In this document: one piece after another, positions 13,819-28,000 of the stretch
How the letters are laid out: each line of letters opens with the position of its first letter
Position numbering within the stretch: position 1 is the stretch's first letter
Origin: Pagrus major
Lineage: Eukaryota; Chordata; Actinopteri; Spariformes; Sparidae
DNA length: 64,000 nucleotides
NCBI RefSeq assembly: GCF_040436345.1
Contig: NC_133238.1
Span: 11,548,126-11,612,125 of the forward strand
Direction: 5' to 3'
The notes under the pieces: generated by a model
Told to the model about the DNA's origin: nothing
Seen by the model: the letters and a program-made list of their open reading frames with translations, nothing else
Databases searched by the model: none
Made by a program: the position numbers and the translations under genes

Positions 13819-15750
13819 ATGCAGGTGTTACACGAGCTTGTTTACAGCACGCCTCAAGCTACCCATGACTCACTTCTCTGTCTCTCTCACTCCCTTTGTG
13901 CAGGTATTCAAATGGGTGCTTTTAATCTTTCGAAGCTAAATTTATCTCACTCGAACACCTCCATCTTTGCGCACTCAGTCTGACCACCCAATCAAGTGCA
14001 CTCAGTAAACCTCTTTAAAAGTCTTTAAATCCTTCACTTGCTCAGGGGACCATACAAAGTATTAGTTTGTGGGTTTTTACTGGTATTGGCAAACTGTATG
14101 ATGCATGAGTTGAATTTTGCATGATGGTGCCATCAGCGTTTTTACTGCTCTTGGGGAAAGAATGCAGTTTGATTTTACTGAGAATTGCAATCACCCAGCA
14201 CAATTCCCAACTGTAACAGCCGTCATACAACGTTATTAAGTGGATAAAAGCATCTATCCAGCTGGAGAAACTTGAGTAAAATCAGTCAATATTCAAGCTA
14301 TGGGTTTTGGGCTATTACATTAATACATAGACCGAACTATGAAGGGATTAAACAATACAAATAGCCCTAAACAATTTATGTCTTGGTCACATACAGAGAC
14401 ATATTGTATAAAATTCTTTAAAAACCAAAGGGTGATGGGACGCAGGTCTGAAATAAAGAAGAAGAAGGGAAACACATGGTTCAGCCTCTACAGAAAGCAC
14501 TGCAGACACTACTTATGATTAAAAACAACTACTTGCCCTCATTTGCAAGTGCATTGTCAATTTATACTTTCAATTTCAACATTAATTTTTATATTTTTGT
14601 GGTTCTGTATGTAAATATACCCTTATCTCAGTGTCGGTTGTAAATATTATGCCCTTTTCAGACAGTGTATTAATAATGCAAAAACACAAGACACATTTCT
14701 AATTCTTCTGTAAGAATACTGACAGGCACAAAGCCTAATGTGTTATTTATCAGTTAATCAACTCCAGACTAACTTTTCACACTAGTTGCAGTGCTGCACC
14801 TAACTCTATTATTTAGGTGCACCCAATAATACATTCTAATTTAATTTCTGAACACATTAGTAATGATTGTTAGCTGGAATAACAGTGCAAATATATGTTT
14901 TTCTTCATTTAAATCACAGCACACGCAACAACAAATTGCGATAACTGAATTTCAGTTGCACTTGACAGATTTTTGGACCAAAACAGTCACACCCTGGAGC
15001 CCTGATAATCAATGTTATAGTGTTGATATAGACTCATGTAACACTTAAATGCTGAAAAAGTTCCATTATTTTAAAATGAAATAAGCCCGAGCCACAGGCG
15101 ATTCATTTTTCAGTATGTTTTATACCATCATCTGAGCATTACTGCTGCCACAGTTTGTCTCATGAGTGTAATAATGAAAATTTTACAGACAAAATACAGA
15201 TAAAAATCAACTGTTTATGAAAAGTAATAAGTTGTAGGTGAAACAAGGACATTCACTCTCCTTATTTTAGTTTCCCATCACGTCTCCCTGAAAATGGCAA
15301 CAACCTCCATCATATTGAACTTCTCCTGTGAAAAAACAGCTTTTATCACCACCACGCTCTCGCTGTGCTCGTCGTCTCAAAGCCTGTCAGTGTGCAGCTT
15401 AAATTGTTTGTTGTGTGTCAGAGACTTAAAGCTGTGTCTGAACAACAGTTGTCAGCCGTGTGGGAATAAGAGCAAATTGCTGTTTCACAGTGGCAGTGTC
15501 TTTTATCTGGAACGCTCAGCTGTAACGTAGCCTCCTGAGAGCTGCCTGTAACGTAGCGTTGTCTCTGCATGTTTGTAGCTAGAAAATTGTAATGCAGCGG
15601 CAGTTAAGCACAGGCACACAGGAGCGGGTATCAAGATAGAAATATTTGTGATGAAAAAGCCTTTATGTACTTTAGACAGTCACATTCTCATCGGCTCCTC
15701 CTCTCTCTTCACACTTTGAATTCAAATTTCCCGTCTGCCTTCCCCTCCAG

Positions 15751-15946
15751 GTTAATGTTCCCTCACCGGGCGCCCCCAGGGTCGCTTTCAAGCCTCACTG
15801 CCGACAGCTCTCCACCTCTGTGAGCCCTTTGAGCGAGCCAACTGATCGCCTCTAGCTCGACAAGCTTCTGCCTGCGGTCCAGCTGAGCGGCCTCCGTGTT
15901 GCCTCACGCCAAGGCCCGGCAGCTGCCTGGGCAGGACTGCATCACC
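15751..15946 (+). other. vangl1: vangl1 5' UTR part of the first coding exon
   Basis: A pyrimidine-rich tract ending in CCCCTCCAG at 15750 is a strong splice acceptor, so transcripts probably enter this exon by splicing from an upstream non-coding exon. The 196-base leader is GC-rich and holds one upstream ATG (15755) opening a 22-codon uORF closed by TGA at 15821-15823. No other ATG precedes the Vangl1 start at 15947. A transcription start inside this exon is an alternative that cannot be excluded. Confidence 0.65.
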
Positions 15947-16017
15947 ATGGACACAGAGTCCACATACTCGGGCTATTCCTACTACTCCGGGCGCTCCCGG
16001 GGATCCCACAGGCACGG
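15947..16017 (+). CDS. vangl1: vangl1 coding exon 1 (residues 1-23 and part of 24)
   Basis: Encodes the N-terminal cytosolic segment [19 protein letters not shown] and a basic end (SHRH). The serine/tyrosine-rich stretch corresponds to one of the two N-terminal phosphorylation clusters described for vertebrate Vangl proteins. The exon ends CAC GG|GTAAGA, leaving two bases that complete a glycine codon with exon 2. Confidence 0.95.
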
Positions 16018-19000
16018 GTAAGACGACAAAATCCTGTCAATAATTCTGTTTCCTCCTGTCTCTGCTTTGACTGGAGGGTTGGAGTGTGTTGTGTAGTGTG
16101 CAAGTTGGACGTTTCTTGCCAAAATGCACCTTGGGAGTTGTAGTTCACTTGATTTTTTTATGTACACCTTGACTTTTTCCTCAAAGAACCAGATAGTCTT
16201 GAACACAGTTGTTCATGTTTTGTAGTGATGATTCAACCAGGAGAGTTTCACGCCCATCCAAGCTGAAGGAGGGCTCCTAAAATTGTCTATGGGAAAAATA
16301 AATGGTACCTAGAAAGCTCTTCCTACTTAGCAGCTCTCAAACTACTTGACAGAAACTATTGCATCTTTTTTGTCAGTTTATTCACTTTCTCATCCCAGGA
16401 TTACTTTCTCCTCAACCCTCGTTCTCTACACATGTCCACCCTCTCTCTGTCTTCCTCTCTGGCCTGGCATGTGTGGAGCCTGCAGCTCGTGTAGGCGCAT
16501 TAGTCTGTCAGCAGTGAAATGGCTGTGGCTGACAGGCCTCAGGAAGGCAGCGGGAGGACAGGTGCTGAAGAGGCCTGACTGACGGACTGATAGCTCAGCG
16601 GATACGTCGAGAGCCTGAGAGGAGATGAGAGGAGGAGGCTCTTGTTCCACAACAGCCCCTCCCTTGTCACAGACAGGCCCCCTCCTGTTAATTCGCCATA
16701 TATCTCTCTCGGTCCTCCATTGCCGCTCCCTCTCCAGCCACCACCTGTTGCCGTTTAAGGCTACTTTCTGTGATTCCCCTCCACACTTTAACCTTCTCGC
16801 TTTTTATCTTTTCTTCTCCTCCCCTTCATCATACCAATTTTTGCTCCCATGTGTCATACATGATGTGAATGCAGCAGCTGCCCCCTTCCTCGTTCGCTCT
16901 TGACCTCTCCTCTGCATCGCCTTCGCCCCCCCTGCACCCCTCTTTAATGGATTCCTGACTACTCTCCGAGGATGGGTAGGCGCAGGCGTATCGCTTGTTC
17001 CCTGCATTCCCCCGGGGCAGGAATGTGCCCTTGTAGCTCAAAGTTACGCCGAGCAAAAGTGGTCTCACTTTGTTGGAATCAAAGATAGAGGGGAGAGGGG
17101 TGGTGGTTTGGAAGTGGGTGGTGGCAGCGGTGGTGGGAGCTCCTATCTCCCTGCTTCTCTGCTGTTTCCGAAGCCTTTCAAGTGAGTGACAGCAAATTGG
17201 AAGGGAACATATGGGCATCCCCGCCAAGTGCCTTTTCCGCTCCTCTGCTCCTCAGCTCCTACCATGACTGTGCCAAAGACACCGGCTGGCCTCTAATTTG
17301 ATATTCAAAAAACAAAAAGAAATTGTTGCCTTTTGAAAGCCCTTGCCTCCGTCGACTGAAGGTAATCTTTTTACGCCGAGGGGTGCCACGCGTGAGGCAG
17401 TTCTGGATCACTGTGGTCTAATTACATTGATGCAGGCAACAGATGCAGGCTGGTGGCGGTGTGTTCGTTACTTGTATGTATGCATATTTGCGAGTCATCC
17501 TTAAACACAATTTGTTAGAATATAATAGAAGAATGAAATGGGATTGGCTTAGGTTTTTCATTAACAGACGGTGCAGGATTTTGGAGTTGCTTCCTCTCAT
17601 AGCTGGCTTTATGCCCCCATCCTGTGTCAAACAGTCCTCCTGGTGTCCAAGATACTTCCAGAAAAAAATTCCCCTGGTTCTTCTGTGTACGTGGACATGA
17701 CTTTCCTGCCAGAAGCTGAGACGAAACAAGCTGATGACACCAATTTCTTCATTTGCAGGCTTTTTATTCCCTTCTGACCATGTTTAGTTGAATGAAAGCA
17801 AAACAAAATTACCCAAGAGAGCAATCTTAATTGTGCATATTACGCTGATGCCCGTGCATTTTTGTAATCAGAATGCAGAGGTGCACGATTAACTGCAAGG
17901 GAAGGGCGTAAATACGTTTTTCACACCTCGGTCGTAATATTCCATTAACACATGACTTATTTGAAGTGGCAAGCGGCTGCCGTGTTTTATTATGTTTATG
18001 TGTATTCTTAGTTTAGTACATAAAATCATCGACATTCAAATTAGGTTAGACATTTTAAATGGTTCTTATTATCTCTACCTTCACAAATGATTAAAGCGTA
18101 GTAAATATTAAAGGAAAAAATCAATTTCAATATTTTGCATCTTTGCCATAATTGTGTTCCAGCCTCACACTCATAGTCGAGGGTTTTGAGTACGGGAGTT
18201 TGATATTGAACCACTTTAGTTGTGTTTTTCTCTCAAAAGTTCCCCAAAGCTCGGCTCCCTCGCTGTCAATTTTGAGTGTTTAAATGATTCTAAAATTGCA
18301 AATCTCATATTAGCAGCTGCTCATGTGGAAAATTGGTTCTTTTGATTGGTACAACTCCAATTATAGGGCAGCAGCACGCAGCATTACACAGGACCGAGTG
18401 AGTAATTTAATTCATTCACAGCTGTAATACGGTTTAAAAGTTCCTGGATGATTCTTCTCATGAAGGAGATGTTTTATATACATCTTGTATAGATACGTAC
18501 GTTAAAGTTTTTTTTTTTTTTACCAGCTTAATTAGTCTGAATACTGTGATAATAAAATGAATATAGTAGTGGTCTCAATTCAGCTGACGTGGCTCCTGGA
18601 TATCTGAATTAGCTTTAGAGAAAAATACACACTCGGTGCTCTTACGATCTCTTGCAATCTCTTAATATTGTCTGTCACTACACCGTAACTGGAAGATTGT
18701 CAGAAAAATCTTCAGGCTGTATTATCATAATCCCAATAGGCTCAAAATATGGATATATACCCTGCAGCCTGACCTCTCTGGGCTAATAGGACACATCAGC
18801 AGTGGGAATGGCATCAGAATGCTTCATCAGACATGCTTAGCAGATGATCGAAAAACTTTGGAAACCTCCTCACGTAACTGTGGGTGGCTGTGACTGGCAA
18901 TCCAACATTTACACTCACCTCACGCAGCGATTGGCCAGCTGTGTTGAGTTGAGAAAAGAGCTCAGGTTCAAACTTCTCTCTCAGCTCACTTTTCACTCCA

Positions 19001-22000
19001 CCTTGTTGTGTAGTCGTTTGAAACAGCTTTCAACATTTAGTTTTTTCAAACAACGGCGTTAAGCATGACCTATTTGTCACTGGAATCTGTCACCACCGGC
19101 TGTAGTTATCTATATGAAGCTATTCCTGAATAGCAGCTTATCACACCCAGTGCCTCTCCAACTCCACTCACGTGCTGCTGGAGTGGTGACTGTATTTGCT
19201 GGAGCTTATCAGTCACTTTGAAGTAACAATTAAAGCAGAAAATGCTTTCAAAGATAAAATATGCAACACTTCCGCATTAAAAGACGTTTCTTATATATTC
19301 TGTTGAGTTGTGGACAGCTTTCTATCTCACACTTGATTCCTTGACTGCTCGCTCTTGCCCTCCTTTTTTCACCCTATAACAAGTTTATGACCGTGAGAGG
19401 ACCTAACAGAGTGTGTGCTTGGTCAGTTTTTATTTGGCTTCATGACTCTACCCATTTGGCCGAGGCAGAGCCGTCCACTGGTACCTCGCCTCAGATGGCT
19501 GCATTGACACAAAGCTCTGTGTCACACAGGTGTGTGGGTCGGCCCGCCAGCCAAAGAGAGAACAAATTGGTCCACAGACAGTTTGACGTGCCATGCTAGT
19601 TGGCTCCACTTCCGTCGCCCTCCCTCTGTGTGAGGTGGAGAACGCGATCACAGCCACACTCATCCTCAGGTGTTAGAGGGAAACGGTGCTTCCAGAGTCT
19701 AATTGGCAGGACTCTGCCTCAGCTCGCCAGGCATCTCTGCCCTCACAGGGCCCCCTCCTCCCTCTCGTCTCATCCCTCGCTCTTCCAAAAAGCCATACTC
19801 GTTTCAGGGATCCTCGCTGGAAGTCAAATTCCATTAATCAAATCATAGCGCTGCACGCTGTTGGAATACCAACGACCTGGCTGCATGCTAATGAGGCAGG
19901 AAGAGGATGTGGGAAGGTGGGGGGAAGTTGTGTGAGCGTGTTGGGAGTGAGGTTTCCACACAGTGCGATCACCCCCAGAAGCTTGCTGAAGGGGGAATGA
20001 GAAAACAGGCTGGGGGAGGGGAGGGGCTGGTAGACAGAGGCCGATCTGTTCAAACCACTCCCTGGCTGCCCACAGGTCTGCTCGCCTCTCTATTTCCTGT
20101 CTGTGTGCATCCACAATTGCACATTTAAAAAATGCTTGTTGTTCACAGTTCTCTCGCATCATCTTTGCACCTTTTTCTTACACATTTTTAGTCTCGCCAG
20201 CATGGTGAGGACCAGGTGTTCCTTTTACCTTTTGTTCTTGACTCCCACAATGAATCATGCCTTGCTGATAAACACATAACACATGCCGTGCGTACAGACA
20301 CACATTCACACATTGTGATTAAACCAGCCAACTTTTTTAAATGAAGTACTTGTGACTCCGCATACCAGGTTATTGCCCTCATGTGGGTCATGGGTAGTCA
20401 TTTTTCCATTTCAGATTGTGTGATTTGAGTGGAGGCCTACCAAGAACAACAGCTCTATACCATTGCCCAACGAACAAATACTTAATGACACAAGAACACC
20501 CACAGAAAAGGAAAACTGATGTCAGATTAGTGAGAATGTAATTAGCTGCAGGAGTTTTCTTACTTTCCTTCAACTTGCTTTAACCAGGCCCAGATTGCTT
20601 TGCTCTGAGAGAACAGGCGGTGTAGGTGGAAATCATTAGAAATATACAGTCTTTTGTTTTCCATTAAATGTAACACTGTTACTGACAATGACAATATTTG
20701 TACGTATGTAAAACTGGTTGCTTTGCATTGAGGTCTGCTGAGTGGATGGTTTCTGTTCTCTTCAGTTGGTAAACGTAGCGTGAGCTGAGGTTCAGAGAGA
20801 GACCAGAACAGAGCTGCTAACATTAGCCTAAACTCTGATAGCACTCACACAGTGGGGAAATGTGACAAAGTGGATGTGCCAGTTGTTCATGGGGTTTTTT
20901 AACATGACCCCACAAACCAATGTAGTTAGGAAATGATGTTTCTTTGCCTCGAAATTAAGGCTCTGTTACCACTGGTGGTAGTGAACTAGTTAGCTTGACA
21001 TGCTAACACTTGCAGCTTTAAATAAAATGGATAAACACACTGTTTAAACTGCTCCTCATATTTTTGTTTATGTGATTTTGGATTTGGAAAATTAGTTTTT
21101 GCGGGAAAACACGAACGTTACCTCATGTGAGGTGTCTTGAAAAACACCCAATTGTTAAACGTGACCCCTTTTGTCATTTTAGCCTAGTCATCCAAAGGAA
21201 TTGGATGAATCCCCCAAACATCCGCTGGACCCTGAACTGCACATTCATCCTGAATATACACAAATATAACACGTTTTTTTAAAAAGTTGTAGTGAATTTC
21301 TCTTTTTAACACAACCACGTGCCATCTCTTCTCTTACAAAGCTATTACCTTTCCCTTACTTTTCCCCAGAGCTGCTTATTATTCTGCTGATGACTTTGAA
21401 GTGAGATCACTGCTTTATGAGCCCTGCTGCTCCTCCCAGTCTCCCACTACTACTGCACTCCTCCACAATTAATAATCATAATCAGTGGCAGCCTCTGACT
21501 GATGATGATTCCCGCTGGAATAACCATCGCTACAGTAACGGCGATAGCCATGATAATATTTAAAGGAATAATGATCGCTGTAATATACTTAAAGGCTTAC
21601 ATCAACTTCCTAATCTCCTGGATTTGGTAGATAAGAACATGTCAGTCACTCTGTCAGTGAAGGAAGTTGCTGCAGGCTATTGGAATTGTCTTTCTTGCAC
21701 CGTGTGCACATTTGAAACCTAAGTTGCCCTTTTTTTTCTTATTTTTTGGTAGGAAATCACGTCTACTTTCAGGAGGAAGTACAAGAATAGAGGCGGAAAG
21801 TGGACTGGTTAACACCCTTTAATCAAAACACATGGAGCCAGTGTAACAGTACGAGTGTCGCAGCTCTACTGTCAATCATACCGATTCCTGCATTAGTCCT
21901 CCAGGCAGGATATCCTGTACGTTAGGGTTATGAATTGTTACTGTGTGAAAGAGAAGCGTTCAAGGGTCACATGAGTTCTGTGCGTCTGGGCACCAGATTC

Positions 22001-25000
22001 ATTTAGCTGTGTCATTTTTTTGTCTGACTTTGGATGGATTAAAGCAGCTCTAATAAATATGTTTAGCAAACTTTGCAACAAACTGATTCTCCTTTTTTTT
22101 TTTTTTTTTGGCAAAACCCTGAAGAGCAGTATTATTGTTGAACTCGGGAATCTTTATTTTTTATGAGTATTATTTGAACTTCTCTACCACTAACATGCAA
22201 AAAGCCACCAGGTAAAAGTCAAGCTATTGTCTTTTCTTTTTAAAGAATAATTTGAAAATGTAAATGACGCTGCAGCTCTAATGTTTTGGTTCCTCTTACA
22301 GCCCTTTTAACAAGAAAGCTCAGATAAATTCTTACATAAACGCCACTTGCCAAGCGACAAGCGGCAGAGAGAGAAAGAAAGAGCCTCATATTTCCCTCAG
22401 GAGTTTGTGACGAGACCACCAGAGCTAAAAAAAGAGTGAATATTGGACTTGGATTTTTCAGAAACCCGACTTTAAACTTTAAAGTGGCCAAAAAAAATCA
22501 GTTAATGCACCTTTAAACAGAAAGGTAACAACACCCTGTGGCTGAGCGTCTTAATGGAGAGAGTGCTGTGGAAATTTGATTTGTTACCCTTCTGTTCTAA
22601 TGTCCCTCATACAAAAGATGCGATTATTACCATGAAGCAACATGCTTAGAGACAGCAGGAAACTCAATTAACATTTAGCAAGACAACAGCATCTAGAAAT
22701 GTCTTTTGTCCTCCTCAGACGAGCGGCTGAAATAGACTGCATGACGTCTCTTTCATTCACTGTTTGTCAAGTAATCTCTTTACAGCATCTCCAGCATGTG
22801 ATATCTATATGAGATCTGACAGCGTTGGCTCTGGTCTCCGTCTGTCTCTCATTCAGTCTAAAGAACCTGGGAAACACAACTGCTGTCATACAAATTCAGC
22901 TTGAGATATTTCTGCTGCATTGGACCTCAAAACGGTCTTATTGTTTAAACAGTTTCCCAGCATTTTGTGCGCTCCAGCTATAAAATACTGTATGTAGTAT
23001 GTCCAAGATGTCAGCAGCCGGAGGGGGAGGGACAGAGAGGAGAGATTAATCTGTGGTAATGGAGCTGCAGAGCAGGCACCGTGCCATGTGGCGATGGTGC
23101 TGTTTGGGCGGAGGATGTGGAGACCTGCCGTTCACGCTCTATACAGGATTAGGGCTGTAAGTGCAGGGGGTCAGTCCGGCTAATGGAGCTCATATGTTAG
23201 GGACAGAGGGCCTTGTGGAGAGAGAGAGAGAGTGATGCAGTGATGGAGGGAAGAGGGGGGAGTGGATGGAGAGAGGAAGGATGTAGAGGGAGGGGTTTAT
23301 GTGGGGCAAGGTTCACACGGGCTTAATACTCGTTCAGTCATCGGAAATTAGACGGAGACCGAAACAAAGCGTGATTTGATTTGTCCACCTTCACGGAGAG
23401 CTGCTGTGGTCTTATCTGACTCAAACAGCAGCCAGCAGCTTTCACATTGTTCCTGCCGCTCTTTGTATGTTTGTTACGTTCATATATGTGACTGTTCGTC
23501 TCCGTCACCAGCTTCTCTCTGTGACTGTTTGTTGTTTGCTAAGCTCTATCGCTGTAAATCAGGATGAATTGAAAAGCAAGGAAAGAGTCAAAGGTCAAGG
23601 TCTTAATGGTTATCATGGATTATACTCGGAAAAATGATGGAAAAAGACAAAAAATACCCTCTTATTTCTTGTAAGGGTTTACTTCTGTTAAGTTTAGAGA
23701 TAATAATAAAGTAGATTTAAAGGGATTAGTCAAAATCAAAGCAGCAGAGGCTTAGATATCCTGACTTTTAGTTCCTCGTATCAGTCAAGTGCATTTCCAA
23801 CAATGCAACACACCTTTACTATCATCCTGATGGCTTAGTTAAGTTACTGTGGAAAGACAAAATACTAAATTGCTGTGCATAAGAGATGATCACAGTTGAT
23901 GAGTCTTCATCTAACTCCGTATATAAAGTTTGTCATGTACACCTCTTGGACTTCCTTGTATCCATCAACATCAGCACTACACTAACCATGATTTTCTCTG
24001 TTTAACAGGGAGCGGAGCCGGGACCGCCACAAGCCCCGCAGTAAAGACAGCCGCTCGGAAAAGTCTGTAACAATTAACACGCCGCCTGCAGAGCCGCTTC
24101 TGGGCGACTCGGCCGTTCGGGGTGAGCAGGTCCAGGTAGGGCTGACCACACTGCACCATCACTTTGACACAATCCTGCAATCCTGATTCGCCTCACAATT
24201 TCTTCACACTCTGCTTTATGGATGCCTCTAATATACGATAGGTCTACTCTGCTAGTCTGATTTATAAGAGATTTAGAGCACAGGAGATTTATCAGTCACT
24301 AGTCAAAATGAGTTGGAATGATAATCAGCCTGGGCTGGGACAGGCCATCTGCTATTTGAGGGCAAAAGGCAGAAGGGACAGTCCACTTTTGGCGAGGTCT
24401 GGGCTGTCACTTTCAGGAAATCTACCACTGACAAATATCAGCTACAGGATGTGTGATGCAGAACGGTGCTTCTCTGGTCAGTACCACTTTGTTTTGTCCC
24501 TTTTATCAGAGACAAACCCTGTATTTCACTGTTGTTAGTTGATTAATTGATGATTCTCTCCGGTGCCATGTTGGGAGGTGGCTTCAGTGGCCCCCGCCAA
24601 AATGGACCAGACCGAGTCAAAAGAGCAGCTTAGCTTTTTTTACAGTCAGTGAAAAGTCAAACTCAACCCTCAGAAATCATGCTGACTTTGATGTCAGTGA
24701 CGGCACGCTCAGAAAATGGAGTATGTGATGGATTATTTGATAAATGAGAAGTATAAGGTAGGAAATATAAACTTCAACAATAACTACTATATTTGCAGTA
24801 AATAAGGTAATATATGGGCATCAGGATGTGTTGGTTTGCCCATGAGTTCATAAAGGTTGTTCTTGCCAAATAGACAGTGTGCTGACTCATTTTCATGTCA
24901 TGTAGCAGACAGCCATGTGATTATGTTTCTTGGAGTCAGATAAAAGGCGGAACAAATAAAAGACAGGTTGATCAGATAGCACCGTGTACGCTGGGCAGGT

Positions 25001-28000
25001 TGGCTGCTAGTTGGCATGTTAAGACGTGAAATCCTTCATGGTACTTGAGAGAATACAGGAGTTCTTGGTCCAAAACAATCACGGTGGAAGAAAAATGAAT
25101 AATTGCCAATTTGTAACCTGACACTCTGTGTGGTATTTTTGAGCCGAAATGCAATTAATTTTTATATACCTAAAAGAAAGACAAGTGTAAAGCAGTAAAA
25201 GTTGTAGACCATGGATTTATGATCTGAAAACATAAATTGATTTCAGTGGATGTATTGCATGTGTGGCACATTAATAATACTGGAAAAAGCATTGAGTAAT
25301 GTTGCTGTTAGCTGCAGGGCTGCCTCACTGCTTGTTCCAGTGTTTGGGTCTAATTGCTGGTGTGTCAGACTGTAAACATTTGAACATAGTTTGTGGTATT
25401 TCTCATGTTTGTTGTCACATTTTAAAGCAGTCTTGACATCATACATCACCAGTGTGTTTCATGTTGGATTAAAAGTAGGTTAGCCCTGTTTGGGACCTTC
25501 CAAACATGACCAAACAGGACTTTAAGTCAGTTTTCTCATCAAGGAAATGTTTCTATTGCGATCAGTGTTACTGTTTAGGTATATATTTCCCGGATGCAGC
25601 TATCTTATTATGTAGATTGCGCGTCATACGATTTTGACATTATGAGACACAGTGTTTCTGCCTCTAGTCAGATTTATTCAGCATGTTATTAGTGCAACTT
25701 CAAGCCCTGGCTTCATGTTACGTTGCATAAAATTGACTTCAATTAGAGCTGCAGTTAATGAAGACGTCATTTTAAGCTCTGGGAAACTAAATCAAAATAA
25801 TCAGCAGATTAATTGACAATGAAGATAATCGCTAGCCCTGTCTCCTGAGATTTTTGAGGGAAAAAGAACAATAGTATCGGATCGGTACTTTGTAGTGGCA
25901 GATGTCCTGAGTTGAAATATTGGATTCAGTATTTTTCTGGTACAATAATGTTAACATATTTTAGCATTAAGCAGTGTAAGCTTTAAAGGCTGGTTCTAGT
26001 AGACTAAAACCTCGGCAGCATTTAAGCAACAAGTTGTTTTATAATTGATTTCATCTCATTGTTTGTCCTTTATCAGCGGTGCTCAAAGACATCAACTCAT
26101 TCATAGTTTGTCTCCTCCGTTGCCTTTGATTCAGTTGATCACTCGTCTCTCCTGTGAAAGTGTGAAATGCGCCCAGTTCTTCCTCCAGCGTGTTTTGAAA
26201 GCAGGAATGTCAACACTTGCTGCTGCCAAGAGTCAAATGCATGCGGTGAACATGGAGATGGAGATCTTAGCACACAGACAGCCTTTGCTTACCCAACACT
26301 GACCTGCTCATTTAGCCAAACAACTGTCTGGCACAGTGGCCTGCATCAAGCGTTGGGCTCAACCTGCTGAAGGGAGAAGATGTCAAACGCAAACACGCAC
26401 AGACACCCTTACGTTCACCATCTTTTACTGACCTACTTGGCGCTCACTTTCCCTCATGGCAAGACTCGTTAGCAGGGTGTATGTGAGCCTGTGTTCTTGT
26501 CGGTGTAGTGTGTCTAATTTTAACATATGACAGGATTTGCCACAGAGCACAGCCATCCTTAGTGTTTTGCTCTTCATGTCTTATTCATGCCGTGGCCTGC
26601 AGTAGTGCTGATGACAGGGCGGGGAGTGTTTGGCTTTAGTTTGAGTAATCAGGGCCACCGATTCTACTGAGAGAGAGGCTCAGCACAAATCCTCGTGTGT
26701 GCCTGTGTGTGTGCTTTGCTCTGCCGTCTTGCATATGCTCCTGCGTGGGGACATTACGTGTCTGTGTGCGTCAGTCATGTCTCAGAGTCTAACTGTGCAG
26801 CGCCGCGCTCATTACTCCACTGCCGGGACTTAATCAGAGTCTTGGCTGACAGAGCAGCACATCGCTCCGGGCAGGGATGTCCTCACAATCCAGCACAAAA
26901 GTTTCTCATGGCTGCGATGTGTCTGTGATGCCTCACCACAGGAATTATAAAAGAGGAGGGCGAGCTCCACATTTAAATGTGTCGGAAAGCACTGCCGGAG
27001 ATTCGAGATTAACACCAAACCAGCCCGAGAATCATTTAGAGGATTTGCCTGCTGTCAGGAGATGGTGTTTGTGTGTGGAGATGTTTTCACTTGGCAGCAT
27101 GCATTCACTAGATGCGAAAGACATACCAGAGCAGCTGCAGGCCACATTTATAGGAATAGTTCACCATTTAGGGAAATACTTTTATTTGCTTCATATTCAG
27201 CATCTGTACAGCACCAGCAGTGGGTTAGCTTAGCTTAGCATGACGACTGGAAGCAGAACGACAAATAACAGTCCTCCTGTCAGCACCTCTAAAGCTCACC
27301 AATGAACATGTTACATCTCGTATGTTTAATTTATACAAAAATTCCTTCCTTTTAGCTCATGTATATATTCCAAACCATTCCCTCCTCAGGGTGGAGGATT
27401 TATTTTCTTTTACAGAGATCCTCTATTGATTTGTTTGGGAAGAGGGTTTACTCTCTCCAAAGTTTGGTATTGTTCGAATCTTGAATTTTTCTCTTTGGTG
27501 AATATTATTCAGTGTTTCCCACACATATATTTTACTTGGACAATCCGCTTTAGATGTGACAATTAAAGCAAAGCTTTGTAATGCAGGCAACATTTCAAGC
27601 AATTCTGAAGAAAGTTGATGTTTGAGTCTCATTCTGAGCGGAGCGAATTGAATCGAATCTTGGATTTGGAAAATCATGACACCCCTATTCCACACAAAAG
27701 CCCAAATTTTGCAGGAGACTTTGATCTGCAACGGGATTTCAACTCTTTTTGTAAACTGGGTTGATCATACACCTCTCTTTATGTTACCTGAGTTCGCTTG
27801 ATATGTTTGAACAGGACACTTCCAGCAGGTTGCTCCAATTTCAGGAGGCAGGCCAAAGCTCCAGGCTGTATGCTAATGTGTGAATGTGAAAAATACATCT
27901 CAGGTGCTCATGCGGCAGTAAAATCTTGAGGTGGGAACGAGTGGTATCAGTTTATGTCTATGGCAAGTTCGCCTCTGCTGTATTTTGCTGGCTGGGTGTT

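Larger units (their letters stand above)
5390..15750 (+). other. probable vangl1 intron 1
   Basis: No coding exon is recognised. It holds an inverted MITE fragment (5941-6166), an L2-like tail fragment (7770-7811), a (TTA)n run (12170-12197), a repeat fragment (12253-12420, ACATTTTGGGAAATGAGCTT) and a (TG)n (13773-13817). It counts as an intron only if a non-coding exon near 5.3 kb exists. Confidence 0.35.

Noticed and set aside
24308..24538. 76-codon ORF after vangl1 exon 2
   Set aside because: No similarity to any protein, no splice site consistent with vangl1, and of a length expected by chance.
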